Below the pieces are notes generated by a model. The model was not told where the DNA came from. It did no database searches and worked only from the letters and a program-made list of their open reading frames with translations. A DNA stretch of 64,000 bases from Taudactylus pleione (Eukaryota; Chordata; Amphibia; Anura; Myobatrachidae), in contig JAUIMM010000088.1 in NCBI GenBank assembly GCA_031769625.1, positions 10,545,501-10,609,500 on the forward strand. The letters are read 5' to 3'. Position 1 is the stretch's first letter, and each line of letters starts with the position of its first letter. This document shows, piece after piece, positions 10,513 to 20,501 of the stretch. Position numbers and translations under genes: made by a program.

Positions 10513-11023
10513 GGGCCTGATTCAGAGCCGGACGGTCTGAACGAGCGCCCGCTCTGAATCAGGGCGTTTTTAGTTTTTTTTTGGAGCGTCCTCCTGCGAG
10601 CGTCCATGATGATGGTCACGATGGTCAAGACCATCGCGACCATCGGGCTTGCGACGAGACCCTGCGGTAGGGTCTCAGTGACCGCAAGCCCTGGAGTGAT
10701 TTTGGCTCTATCAGAGCCAAAATCACTCCCACTGACATCACTAGTGATGTCAGTGGGGCCGGACCCAGACGGTAGGCGTTCCCATGGGAACGCCTCCGTC
10801 TGGCAGCCACGCCCCCGGCACGCCCACCAAAGGGGGCGTGCTGTCACTCAACATCGACAGCACGCCCCCTTTGGTGCGAGACCCGGAGAGACAGCTTGGC
10901 TGTCGCTATCTGGGTCTCGCGCATGCGCACGACGGAGCTCCCTCCGTCGTGCGCATGCACACTAGGGCACCATCGACCCACTTGCGAGCGCTCAGTGCTC
11001 GCAAGTGGGTCTGAATCAGGCCC
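10513..11023. mobile_element. Hairpin-chain MITE family A, copy A3 (ATA duplication)
   Basis: It is flanked by ATA (10,510-10,512 and 11,024-11,026), with ends GGGCCTGATTCAGAGCC and CTGAATCAGGCCC. Hairpins follow the same order as A1: GATGGTCAAGACCATC, GAGACCCTGCGGTAGGGTCTC, GTGATTTTGGCTC..GAGCCAAAATCAC, CACTGACATCACTAGTGATG, CCAGACGG..CCGTCTGG, and AAAGGGGGCGTGCTGTC with its complement. The host repeat confirms the insertion site. Confidence 0.88.
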
Positions 11024-11128
11024 ATATTCTGCAGTGCTTTACAGAGAATTTGTCCATTCACATCAGTCCCTGCCCCAATGGAGCTTACAATCTATATTCC
11101 CTACCACATGCTCACACACACACACTAG

Positions 11129-11679
11129 CATAGGCAAACGCAGGGGGGGTTTCCGGATGCCTGGAATTCCCCCTCCCCAGCCCACACCATGACCACAATA
11201 GAAATAGTAGATTGTTACTAGTGCTGCATGTTCTTCTCAGTATCACAAATGAAATAATTAGCACCACCTGTGGATCTTTTAACATGTATCAGCCAGTAAT
11301 AAATAAACTGTGCACTAACTAGAAGATCTGGAAAACATGCACTGTTAGAGATGCACTGCTATATGTACATATATGTCCAGGACAGTGCTAGGTTCTTCTG
11401 CTGCTCCTCCAGACTCCCGGACTTGCTCCAATAGTCTGGAATGGTGCCCACATCTAAAATAAATACATTCAGCTCAGACAGGATGGCCCTACTGCCGCAT
11501 CTAATGGCTTATTGTGATCACTGGTCCTGTATATGCTGGAATTAATACACACAATACAATTTGTATGACGCATATTAAAGCTGGTTAAGTACTAATTCTG
11601 CCCTCTTCATTGACTGGCCACACTCACTCTAAAATTAAGCATTTGGAAACCCCCTCTGGAAATCCTGCATTTGCCACTG
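11129..11679. mobile_element. GGCAAACGCAGG element, copy 1
   Basis: The left end is CATAGGCAAACGCAGG and the right end is CCTGCATTTGCCACTG. An inverted relative occupies 36,669-37,144; shared interior words include GCAGCACTAGTAA, CACCTGTGGAT and GGACAGTGCTAGGTTCTTC. A related end occurs at 58,231. It is inserted in the dispersed repeat described above. The target duplication is not clear. Confidence 0.65.
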
Positions 11680-11866
11680 CAAATTAACCTACCAGTATAT
11701 TTTTGGAGTGTGGGAGGAAAGAGGAGCACCGGAGGAAACCTACGCAAGCACAGAGAGAATATACAAACTCTGCATAGTTAGGGCCGTAGTGAAAATCAAA
11801 CCCACAACCTCAATGCTGTGAGGCAGTAATGCTAACCATTACACTGTCTGTGCTGCCCACATGCCC

Positions 11867-12515
11867 TACCGTCCCTTCTACAGCCTAAACCTAACCTCCC
11901 AGTAAGTGCCTAACCCTTCTAGTGTTGACCTTTTGACACTATCGACATTTTGTACCTGTCGATCTTCATCTTCACCCATGTCGACATTTTGTGTGTCGAC
12001 CTTTTGTACATGACTACCATTTGGTGTCTACCTAGACACTGTCAACCTTTTTATTGTAGATCTGTTGATTCGAACCCCCTTTGTTCCAAAAAGAAGCTGC
12101 CAGGGTCGTATCTAGGAGTGTATGATCGGAGCCACATGGCCCTTGCTTCTGGAACAGCACCCTGCAGCCAGTAACATTGTGGCAGTGCCACCCAGAGCGT
12201 CCTTTGGACGCTACAAGCTAGACACTCCATGTACTGCAGTAATGCTGGGTGCGGGCTGGCACTGGACAACTTCCGGGTACTGTCTAGCCCCGCCCTTATG
12301 TGTTGACTTCATTACGTCATGCACAAAAGGGGCAGACACAGGGAGCATTAAAGCCCTGTTATGGCACTGGCAGACTAATTCTGGAACTAGTGATGCTGGG
12401 ATATGGGGGGAGCAGGTACTAATTACCCGGGCCCAGGCTTGCTGGAGGGGCCCGGGTCCAGGGCCAGATTAAGGTCTATCGGGGCCCCTGGGCAACAAAC
12501 TTGTGGGGGCCTCTA
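11867..12515. other. Unassigned region with GTCGACNTTTTG words
   Basis: At about 11,925-12,055 there are repeated TGTCGACATTTTG / GTCGACCTTTTG words. At 12,462 there is a fragment starting CAGGGCCAGATTAAGG, the same end as the hAT MITE at 14,494. No gene is recognised. Confidence 0.4.
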
Positions 12516-13290
12516 CAGTGTTCTCCCCAGAAATTTTTACCAGCTGGGTGGCATCAAGAAGTAGCCAGGTTGGGGCCTTCGCAATTATCCGCGTGCCGGG
12601 AAAAGGGGTATCTCCCTTACCATTCTAGCCCCACAGGTCTCAGGTTGCTCCCCCACTGGCGCTCAGTCAAAGTGCCCATTATGTAGTGCCCCCTGTAGTT
12701 ATCCCCATCCCCATATGCAGTGCCCCCTGTATTTGTATTTGTGCCCCTTATACAGTGCCCCCTGTAGTTTTTCCCTTTATGCATTGCCCCCTGTAGTTTT
12801 GCTTTGCCCTTATACAGTGCCCCCAGGCTGAAGTAGTGTCCCTATATAGTGCCCCCAGACTGGTCCCTTATGTAGTGTCCCCAGGCTTAAACAGTGCCCC
12901 CAGACTGGCCCCTTGTGCAGTGCCCCCAGGCTTTAATAGTGTCCCTTATGCAGTGCCCCCAGGCTTTAATAGTGTCCCTTATGCATTGCCCCCTGTAGTT
13001 TTGCTTTACCCTTATGCAGTGCTTCCAGGCTGAAGTAGTGCCCCTATATAGTGCCCCCAGACTGGTCCCTTATGTAGTGCCCCCAGGCTTAAACAGTGCC
13101 CCCAGACTGGCCCCTTATGCAGTGCCCCCAGGCTTTAATAGTGCCCCTTATGCAGTGCCCCCAGGCTTTAATAGTGCTCCTTAGGCAGTGCCCCCCAGGC
13201 TGAGACTGGTCCCGGTCCCAGCCCAGAAATTACCTTAACTTGTTCGCCGCTCCTGCTGCAGCTGCTTCGCTCTGACTGGATCTAACTAGG
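12516..13290. mobile_element. CAGTGTTCTC element, inverted truncated copy
   Basis: It starts CAGTGTTCTCCCCAGAAA and reads as the reverse complement of the right part of the element at 2,509-3,410 (CAGCTGGGTGGCATCAAGAA, GGGGTATCTCCCTTACCAT). The minisatellite and the TTCGCTCTGACTGG segment follow. The distal terminus is missing. Confidence 0.72.
12690..13205. repeat. Minisatellite with CAGTGCCCCCAGGCTTTAAT core
   Basis: About 14-16 units combine CAGTGCCCCCAGG, CTTTAATAGTG or CTTAAACAGTG, and CCCCTTATG. It is the complement of the 2.8-3.25 kb array and lies inside the second CAGTGTTCTC element. Confidence 0.88.
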
Positions 13291-13734
13291 TCCAGCACAA
13301 TAGGGATCCAAACACAGCATCCATCAATAAAGTGCATATTCATGAAAAAAGGTCAGGGCATAGGGGTGACTAAGAACTGAAATTGCATGTGAGCAGCATG
13401 AAGTAAATAGTATATCCGTGTAACAAATCAGATACTTATCAGAAGTCAAACCCCAGTATGTATAGCCTGACAGCTGATTCGGTGTTTACTGTGACACCTT
13501 CATCATGAGCAGCCATTATGAAGGTGTTACAGTAAACACCGAAACAAGGATGGAGCTCATGTTATTGCATGTTCATATTAGTACATTCAGGTGAAACTTA
13601 ATTCTTATTACTGCAAATAATGGCGATAAGATATTCTAATCAATGGACCTAAAACCCACTACTTCATCGAAGCCTTCCAGCTCCCATCCTAACTTGCTGC
13701 ATCATGCTCCTTCCTCCGTTTACCCCATCTGTGT
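13291..13734. other. Unassigned spacer with a short inverted repeat
   Basis: A loose inverted repeat (GGTGTTTACTGTGACACCTTC and its near complement) lies at about 13,480-13,545. No gene is recognised. Confidence 0.4.
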
Positions 13735-13896
13735 CACCCCTGTTTGTCTGCTCCTCCCCTTTAGAATGTAAGCTCTTACGAGCAGGGCCTCTACCCTCTT
13801 ATGCTTCGCCTTACTTTACTTTCACCTACTTCTTACCCCCCATCAGGGCACCTAACACTTGGTTGCTTACAGTCTGTTGCATATCTAGGTGTTATG

Positions 13897-15112
13897 GGGC
13901 TCTATTTATCAACATTATTTTTACTAAAATAATGTGAAAAAGGGTGTTTTCACACCCTTTTCACATTATTTTAGTATCACCTATAGTTATTACAGGGCAA
14001 TTGGAGTAGAATTCGTAAAATTCTACTCCAAGCCCTAAGTATTACTTATTTTTAGTAAAGCAGATCGCATTTCCCATAACTGTAATGGGAAATGTGATCC
14101 GACCAGAGTTACTAAAAATAAATTGTGAAAAAATATCGGGGAAAGCCCTGTGATAATAACGCCACCTGGAGGTGGCGTTATCCAGGGTCTCCCTCGGTTA
14201 CCGGACTCCTGGCCTGCTCTAACGGGGAGAGCAGAGCCAGGAGTCGGCCCCTGTAATCAGCTGTGTGGTCTAAACAGACCGCAAGCTGATTACTGTAAAA
14301 AAAAAAAAAAAATAGGGCCTCCGGTGCTGTCTCCCCTCTGGTCAGCTGGTCTCCCATAGTGCACTGCTGCCCAGTCATCAGGTGATCGGGCCCCAGTGCA
14401 GTATGGGAGATCACCTGACCGGAGGAATGGAGAACATCACCAGAGGCCTGGAGCATGCAGGTAAGTGTAAGTAAGGAGGAGGGGGGTCGCGGGCAGGGCC
14501 AGATTAACAATGGGGCGGATGGAGCTACAGCTCCAGGCCTCCACATAAAAATAGGCCCATCAACATGACAGCATGATTACCAGCTGCCTAACTGGCCATA
14601 CATTTTAAGTATTTAAATAGTTTTTCTAGTTTTCCCCCTAAAAAAAAAATATGCAATTTTTCTATTGCTATGTAATTAAGGAGACATTGTGCCTCAGTGT
14701 AGGGGGTGCACACACCAAGGTGACTGACCACACCCACACAGCACCGATCACAGCTCTTCCCCTTCTCAGTATAGGTCCTTGAACATTTTAAGCTCCAGGC
14801 CCATGTGGGCCTTAATCCGGCCCTGGTCGCGGGGGGTCCGCAATCGCGGGGGCGGGGCTTAGCGCCGGAGGGGGGATAGCAGCGGGAACCGGTCGGCGCA
14901 TGCGGGGGCACTTAATCACGGTATTTTTTGCGAAAATACCGTGATAAGTCTCCAAAGGGGATTAGCAGGGACAGAGCTTTATCGCAAGCTCTGTCCCTGC
15001 AAGGGATTTGTAGTAAATCCCTGTGATATTGCCTGAATTCGCAATGCGAATTCACTCGGTAATATCACACTACAATCTGCATTACCAATGCGGATTGTAG
15101 TAAATAGAGCCC
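13897..15112. mobile_element. Hairpin MITE family D (GGGCTCTATTTA ends, ATG duplication)
   Basis: It is flanked by ATG (13,894-13,896 and 15,113-15,115), with ends GGGCTCTATTTATC and TAGTAAATAGAGCCC. Several strong palindromes line both flanks: AATAATGTGAAAAAGGGTG with its complement (about 13,929-13,971), GGAGTAGAATTCGTAAAATTCTACTCC (an inverted repeat with GAATT core), GGAAATGYGATC arms, CACGGTATTTTTTGCGAAAATACCGTG, and GGGACAGAGC..GCTCTGTCCC. A 332-bp hAT MITE is inserted at 14,494. Confidence 0.8.
14494..14825. mobile_element. hAT-type MITE with exact 8-bp duplication GTCGCGGG
   Basis: It is flanked by GTCGCGGG at 14,486-14,493 and 14,826-14,833. The left end is CAGGGCCAGATTAA and the right end is TTAATCCGGCCCTG. 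The 8-bp duplication and CAGGG ends are hAT hallmarks. It is non-coding and sits inside family D, making the third level of a nest. Confidence 0.9.
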
Positions 15113-15540
15113 ATGGTCACTAATGTATCAATGTATATTATCCATGTCCTTGTCCTATTTTGTACTGTAAGTCAGTTGTCAAATTATTTGTTTATGTACT
15201 TTGTAAGGCGCTGCGGAATACTTGTGGCGCCAAATAAATAAAGGATAATAATAATAATAACAATAACAATAATAATAATAATAAAACTGATCATTAGTAA
15301 ATATGCTCCATAGTGTTTCCTAGCTTTGTTTTTTTTTTCCTGGTTGGACAGAATTACCGTTTCAGTTTTTACAATTTTTTTTTACTCTAGTTAGTTTTGG
15401 CAGCTCTCCTTTTATGTAATTACCACAGTATTTTAAGAAAAAAATTGCCATGGAATTTTCCTGGAAATCAGGAAAAACCTGGTAGAGATCAGGAAAACTG
15501 AACATTTGAAAGTGGAAACACTGGATGGAGCTGCCACAGG

Positions 15541-15700
15541 GCCTCATTCAGCTTGGTTCGCAAGTCTGCAATCTCGTGTTGCGAAATCATGCAAATGAAT
15601 GCAATCGCATTGCTATCGCAGCACTATACAAAGACGTCAACCAGCTCATAAAGCCACCCACTTCCCATTACAGGTAGAAAAAAGGGGGGTTTAACCCCCT
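15541..15700. mobile_element. MITE family C fragment
   Basis: It begins GGGCCTCATTCAGCTTGG and continues CGCAAGTCTGCAATCTCG and ATGCAAATGAATGCAATCGC, matching the left half of family C. The right half is absent. The 15,286-15,540 and 15,701-16,250 stretches contain nothing I recognise. Confidence 0.6.
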
Positions 15701-17319
15701 ATTGTTCCTCAGCACACTGAATTGTACCTGAAACAATTCATGAAGACTATATGGTGATAGAAATTCAGAGATATTAGTTGCATGCATTTGCAAATCCATG
15801 GGAAGCTGCTAGGCCACATCACGGCTTCTCTGTTACTAGCAGTCCCTAACACTAAGGGGTTCACGTCCGGGGCGTGGGGCACCCCAAAAAACGTCCAGCA
15901 GCTGCCATTTTTTGTTTGTGCCATTGTGCAAGAATGCGCCAGTTTAGAGATAGGACTTTTCAACTTGTTGCGCAGCTACAGTAGGTGCCTCCAGCTGGTG
16001 TAATAACTGTGGCTTCACTTGGGAGCACAAAGATGGCCGTCGTTTGCAGTGGTGGGGGTCGGGGAAAAGAAGCTGGCGTTAGCTGCAGCGCAAGCCAGCG
16101 GAAAGGTGCGGGGGGTAGCGGGCGTTAGCTTCGGCCAGAACCCGGGGACAGTAGCGGGCTTTAGAGGCGGCGGTGTGGGCGGATGGTGGTGGGGCAGGTG
16201 CTAGGACCCGGGGGAGGTAGCAGCACACAGAATGCAGGCTCGGATCTGGTAGATCCATGATACCTGCTTCTGTGTTTAATTTAAAAAAAAATGGCGTGGC
16301 CTCGCCCCCCACAAAACAACCAGCACCGGGCTTTGGAGCCCCAGTACTGGTTGTGCTAAATACATTGGACAAACAATGTAGGGGTCCCCCGTATTAAGTG
16401 CAACCAGCACCAGGCTTTTCAGAACCTGTCCTGGTTGCCAAAATACGGGGGACAAATGATGTAGGAGTCCCCCGTATTTAGCACAACCAGCAGAGGGCTC
16501 TGAGCTAGTCCTGGTTCTGGAAATACATGGGGAAAAAATGCTTGGGGGCCCCCTGTATTTACCAGAACCAGCACCGAACTCCTTCTAGCGGGGGGGGGGT
16601 GATGCCACAGCCAGGGGAGCCCCTTCACCGGGCCCCCAAGCCGCAGCATCACCCCTGACCGCTAGTCAGCACAGGCCAGGGATCACTGGGGAGTTGGGGA
16701 CCCCCCCAATAAAGGGGTCCCCCTCCTAAGGGCACCCCAGGCCCAGGCTGATAGCCCGGGGCTATCCCCAGCACTCCTGGGCGGTGGGTGCTGGGTTGAT
16801 TATGTAAAGTGTGGTGCATATGAAAGTATAAATATTGTCTTTTGCTGTGGAACTATAATTCCCAGCAAGCCTCCCCTGCATGCTGGTATTTGGAGAACCA
16901 CCAGTATCAGCATGCGGGGCATTACAGGCTTGCTGGTACTTTTAGTTCCACAGCAAAAGCAATATTAAAAAAAACAAACACCGTAGAAAAGTACAATTTT
17001 ATTAAAACATTCATGCACACACACATGTACTCACACCTGCGCACACTATCTCACATACTCACCTAGTATTCCTGAAGCCATTCTGTCCTCTTCTCCAGTA
17101 GATAATCCAATGGGGAGTACCTGGAATAAAAATTCCACACTCATCTCCTCCTATGCGTGGATCAGGTCCTCTTCATACAATCCAGGGTCTTGGAAAAAAA
17201 AAAATGAGATACCTGGACCCTCTCTAAGAACACTACTACCCGAATGACAGCTCCGCCCGACCTTTCAGTACAGAAATCCCGGTGCGGAGCGCTCTTTGGC
17301 TGAGAGAGGCGAGCCTTCC

Positions 17320-17515
17320 GCCTCTCAGCCAATGAGCTGTTCTCACCATTGACTACAATGGTGAAAACAAAGCGTGCCCTTTTCAATAATGGCGCATCAG
17401 CGCCATTTTTGAAATTCAAAGATGGCCAACACGAGCCAATCACGGCTCGCGACATCATCGCCCCGCCTCCTAGGCTGGCTTAAATACTGCCAGCGCGAGT
17501 TGCCGTGCACTCAGT
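17320..17515 (+). promoter_or_regulatory. Putative Pol II promoter in the F1 core
   Basis: In order: a CCAAT motif (CAGCCAATGAG, about 17,325), a second (GAGCCAATCACG, about 17,433), a GC-rich box (CCCCGCCTCC, about 17,460) and a TATA-like TTAAATA (about 17,480). Spacing is plausible for transcription starting near 17,505, upstream of the stem-loops. This is pattern evidence only. Confidence 0.35.
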
Positions 17516-17585
17516 CGGTGGCGTGGAGGCAGCAGAGAAGAGCTGCCGAAGACAGAAGATAGAAGACGCCGCGGAAGACCTGGAT

Positions 17586-17691
17586 GGGCGACGGCCAGGA
17601 AAAAGAGCTTAAAGGCCGTCGCCCTCAAGGTGAAGATGCCATAGAAGTCCTATGTGAGCGGCAGCCATGTAAAAGAGCTTAAGGCTGCCGC
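17586..17691 (+). ncRNA. Tandem covarying stem-loops with conserved loop (candidate RNA element)
   Basis: Stem 1 pairs GGGCGACGGCC (17,586-17,596) with GGCCGTCGCCC (17,614-17,624). Stem 2 pairs GCGGCAGCC (17,658-17,666) with GGCTGCCGC (17,683-17,691). Both loops contain the identical 12-mer AAAAGAGCTTAA (17,601-17,612 and 17,671-17,682), exactly 70 bp apart, and both are followed by an AGGTGAAG word. The stems differ but each remains fully paired, as expected of a tandem duplication kept under structural constraint. Expression is not shown. Confidence 0.4.
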
Positions 17692-18782
17692 CCCCCAGGT
17701 GAAGGTCCTGCTAAATAAAATATTTAAAAAAACGGTGTCTTGTCTTTTTATTTTAATATTTCTTCTGCAGGGGTACTATAGGTACCAGCAGGCCCTTAGT
17801 GCTCCGCCTGCTGGTACTTGTGGTTCTCCAAGTGCCGATATGTGGGGGATGCCTGCTGGGACCTGTAGTACTACTGCAAAAGACAATATATATTCATACA
17901 CAACACAAATCAATCCAGCACCCACCACCCAGGGGTGCTGGGGATAGCCCCGGGCTATCAGCCTGAGCCTGGGGTGCCCTGGAGAGGGGGAACCCCTTTA
18001 TTGGGAGGGTCCCCAACTCCCCTGGGATCCCCGGCTTGGGCTGACTAGCAGTCAGGGGTGATGCTTCGGCTTGGGGGCCCAGTGAAAGGGCTCTCCTTGC
18101 TGTGTCATTACCCCCCCTCGTAGTTATGGTCCGATGCTTGTTCTGGGGAATACAGGGGGGCCCTATGCATTTTATCCCCCTGTATTTCCAGAACCAGGAC
18201 TGACTCAGAGCCCAGTGCCGGTTGCGCTAAATATACGGGAGACCCCTACGTCATTTGTCCCCTGTATTTTGGCAACCAGAACTGGTTCTCAAAAGCCTGG
18301 TGCTGGTTGTGCTTCATACGGGGGACCCCCATGTTGTTTTTCCCCTGTATGTAGCACAACCAGTACTGTGGCTCCAAAATCCGGTGCTGGTTGTCTTCTA
18401 TGGGGCGGGGCTATGCTTTTTTTTTTTTTTTTTACACATTCAATTTTTAACAGATGTGTAGATGGATCTCACTGATGCATTCATGCATCTGTGACTTATT
18501 GATTTGATTTTCTCAGGTGCATACGCACTACCAGTGGGCCCTCTGACGCCCACTGATGCCCCCTTTGCACTGCACCGCTGCCACTTCTCTGCACCACCGC
18601 TGCTGCCACTACCCCACACATCTACAGCCGTCTCGCACTCTGCACCTCCCAAACCAACCTCCTGTGTGCTGTCCCCTCTTCCACCTGCGTTAGTGTACCA
18701 TTTTGTTGCCCTTCTCCCTTGCAGGTGGCCCGGTTTGCTCGTCCAAACCCTGATAGTTAATAAATTTTTAAAAAGCTACGAA

Positions 18783-20463
18783 ATTCCATAGACAAAAAAC
18801 CTTACGGTTTCACATGTCCCATTAAGGCTGCTTAGACATGATCTGAAAATTCACAAAACCTATTGATTTTCTGCCACTCAAACTTCAAAAAGCAAAGAAA
18901 TTATGATCATTAAGGCTGACGCCTTAATGGACGTGTTCCTTGCGCAATACAGATGTGGTATGCCATCACACCCTGTGGTTAACTGCAGGTTCAGCACTCT
19001 CACAGAATGAGATTGCTGTCACTCACAAAATGGTGGAGCTGCTAATTCACAGAATTGTGTGCTCATTGGAATACACACATGCAGTCTATGCAACTGACGT
19101 CAAAGCAGAAAATAGAGCTGTGCAGATGGGATAAAAGTGGTTTGTATGGGGGAGGAGACACAGCAGCGTGGATAGGTGAGACACAAAGGTGTGTAGAGGA
19201 GGGAAGGTTAAGCAGTACAGAGGGGGGGTAGCCAAAGTAATGCAGATGGGTGGAAAACAGTGGTGTGGATGGGGGGAAACAGAGTGGCACGGTTTGGGGG
19301 GACAGCGACGTGGATGGGGGTAGAGTGGCATGTACATAGGAAGACAGAGCAGTGCAGATGAGTAAAGACAGATTGGTGCAGATAAGGGAATACAGACTAG
19401 CACAAATAGAAGAACACACAACAGTAGGAATTGGGGAAGACAGATTAGTGTGGATGGGTAGGAAGACAGAGGAGTGCGGGTGACTGGAGGAGACAGAGTT
19501 GCACAGTTGGGGGGGACAGAGTGATGCAGATGGAGGAAGAAAAAGTGTCACAGAGGAAAGAAAGACAGCGGCGTGGCTTAGGGGAAGGCAGTGGTGCAGA
19601 AGGAAACAGTGGCACGGATGCAGGGCAGTGCAGATGGAGAAAGACAGATTGGTGCGGATGAATGAACACAGACTACCAGAGTTCGGAGACCACACAGCAG
19701 TAGGAATTGGGGAAGACAGATTGGTGTGGATGGGGAAGAAGACAGAGTGGTATGGGTGGTGGGGGGAGACAGAGTTGCACGGTTGGGGAACAGAGTAGTG
19801 CAGATGGAGGAAGAAAGAGTGCCACAGATGAGAGAAAAACAGCAACATGGCTGTGGAGAAGGCACGGATGCAGGGCGGTGCAGTTGGGGAAAAACATTGG
19901 TGCAGATGAGGGAACACAGACTATCACAGTTGGGAGACCACACAGCAGTAGGGATTGGGGAATATATAGCAGCATGGAGGCATATAGGGGAAGAAAGTGT
20001 ACATGCATAGACAAAGTATGATATTTTTAAAAATAAGGGAGCTGAACGTGTATTCTAATGAGATAAATGTATGCAGAGAGAAGGATGTTGGAAGCCAGTG
20101 AGAATGTTTTGGTGATCAAATGGGAAGATTGTGGGCAATGAGTGGGATGTGGGAGCCACATAACTGCTCAAGCCTCAGTTGCATAGACTGCATTTGTGTA
20201 TTCCAATGAGCACACAATTCTGTGAATTAGCAGCTCCACCATTTTGCGAGTGACAGCAATCTCTGCAGTTAACCACAGGGTGTGATGGCATACCACATCT
20301 GTATTGCGCAAGGAACACGTCCATTAAGGAGTCAGCCTTATGATCGTAATTTCATTGGTTTTTGAAGTTTGAGTGGCAGAAAATCAATAGGTTTCGTGAA
20401 TTTTCAGATCATGTCTAAGCAGCCTTAATGGGACATGTGGAACCGTAAGGTTTTTTGTCTATG

Positions 20464-20467
<4 letters not shown>
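18783..20467. mobile_element. Long-TIR element (about 0.3-kb inverted repeats) around a minisatellite
   Basis: The left arm 18,783-19,096 starts ATTCCATAGACAAAAAACC and is repeated inverted at 20,176-20,467, which ends GGTTTTTTGTCTATGGAAT. One arm has a roughly 20-bp indel. Between them lies a degenerate tandem array (about 19,130-19,990) of GGAAGACAGANTGGTGNGGATG-like units (shorter words vary). The frames open through the array are repeat artefacts. No transposase. The target duplication is unclear because an AT microsatellite abuts the right end. Confidence 0.75.
19130..19990. repeat. Degenerate minisatellite in the long-TIR element
   Basis: Units of roughly 28-38 bp contain GAAGACAGA, TGGTGCAGATG or GTGGCACGG, and GGGGGAGACAGAGT. 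The array accounts for the overlapping open frames on both strands here (up to 284 codons), whose translations are serine-, histidine- and cysteine-rich low-complexity sequence. Confidence 0.85.

Positions 20468-20500
<33 letters not shown>
20468..20500. repeat. (AT)n microsatellite
   Basis: An uninterrupted AT dinucleotide run lies immediately after the long-TIR element. Confidence 0.95.

Positions 20501-20501
<1 letters not shown>

Larger units (their letters stand above)
10455..11866. repeat. Dispersed repeat split by two insertions
   Basis: The three parts are 10,455-10,512, 11,024-11,128 and 11,680-11,866. They read continuously once the two inserted elements are ignored: TTTATATAGTGCACAC, CTGCAGTGCTTTACAGAG, CCCTGCCCCAATGGAGCTTA, then TTTTGGAGTGTGGGAGGAAA and GAGGCAGTAATGCTAACCAT. 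This sequence type is widespread in frogs and resembles the non-coding tail of a retroposon; its class is not certain. It supplies an independent empty-site check for insertion A3. Confidence 0.65.
13735..15285. repeat. Interspersed retroposon-like repeat split by a MITE
   Basis: The parts are 13,735-13,896 and 15,113-15,285. The left part has AATGTAAGCTCTTACGAGCA; the right part has TTGTAAGGCGCTGCGGAATA and GGCGCCAAATAAATAAAG, ending in a (TAA)n run. The two parts read continuously across the ATG duplicated by the inserted MITE. Repeats of this type with TAA tails are common in frog genomes (general knowledge). No coding content. Confidence 0.7.
16255..18440. mobile_element. Foldback element F1 with about 0.7-kb inverted arms
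   Basis: The left arm (about 16,295-16,985) and right arm (about 17,765-18,420) are inverted copies. Each is made of degenerate sub-repeats with AACCAGCACCGGGCT, TCCTGGTT and CCCCGTATTT, then GGGTGCTGGGNT and TGCTGGTA(C/T)TT words. The unique core (about 16,990-17,760) has CCAAT, GC-box and TATA-like words, two stem-loops, and a possible small intron. There is no long open frame. A partial second copy lies at 23,800-24,870. The superfamily is unknown to me. Confidence 0.7.

Noticed and set aside
19063..20021. Overlapping open frames up to 284 codons on both strands
   Set aside because: They arise from the degenerate minisatellite inside the long-TIR element; both strands open, low-complexity composition.
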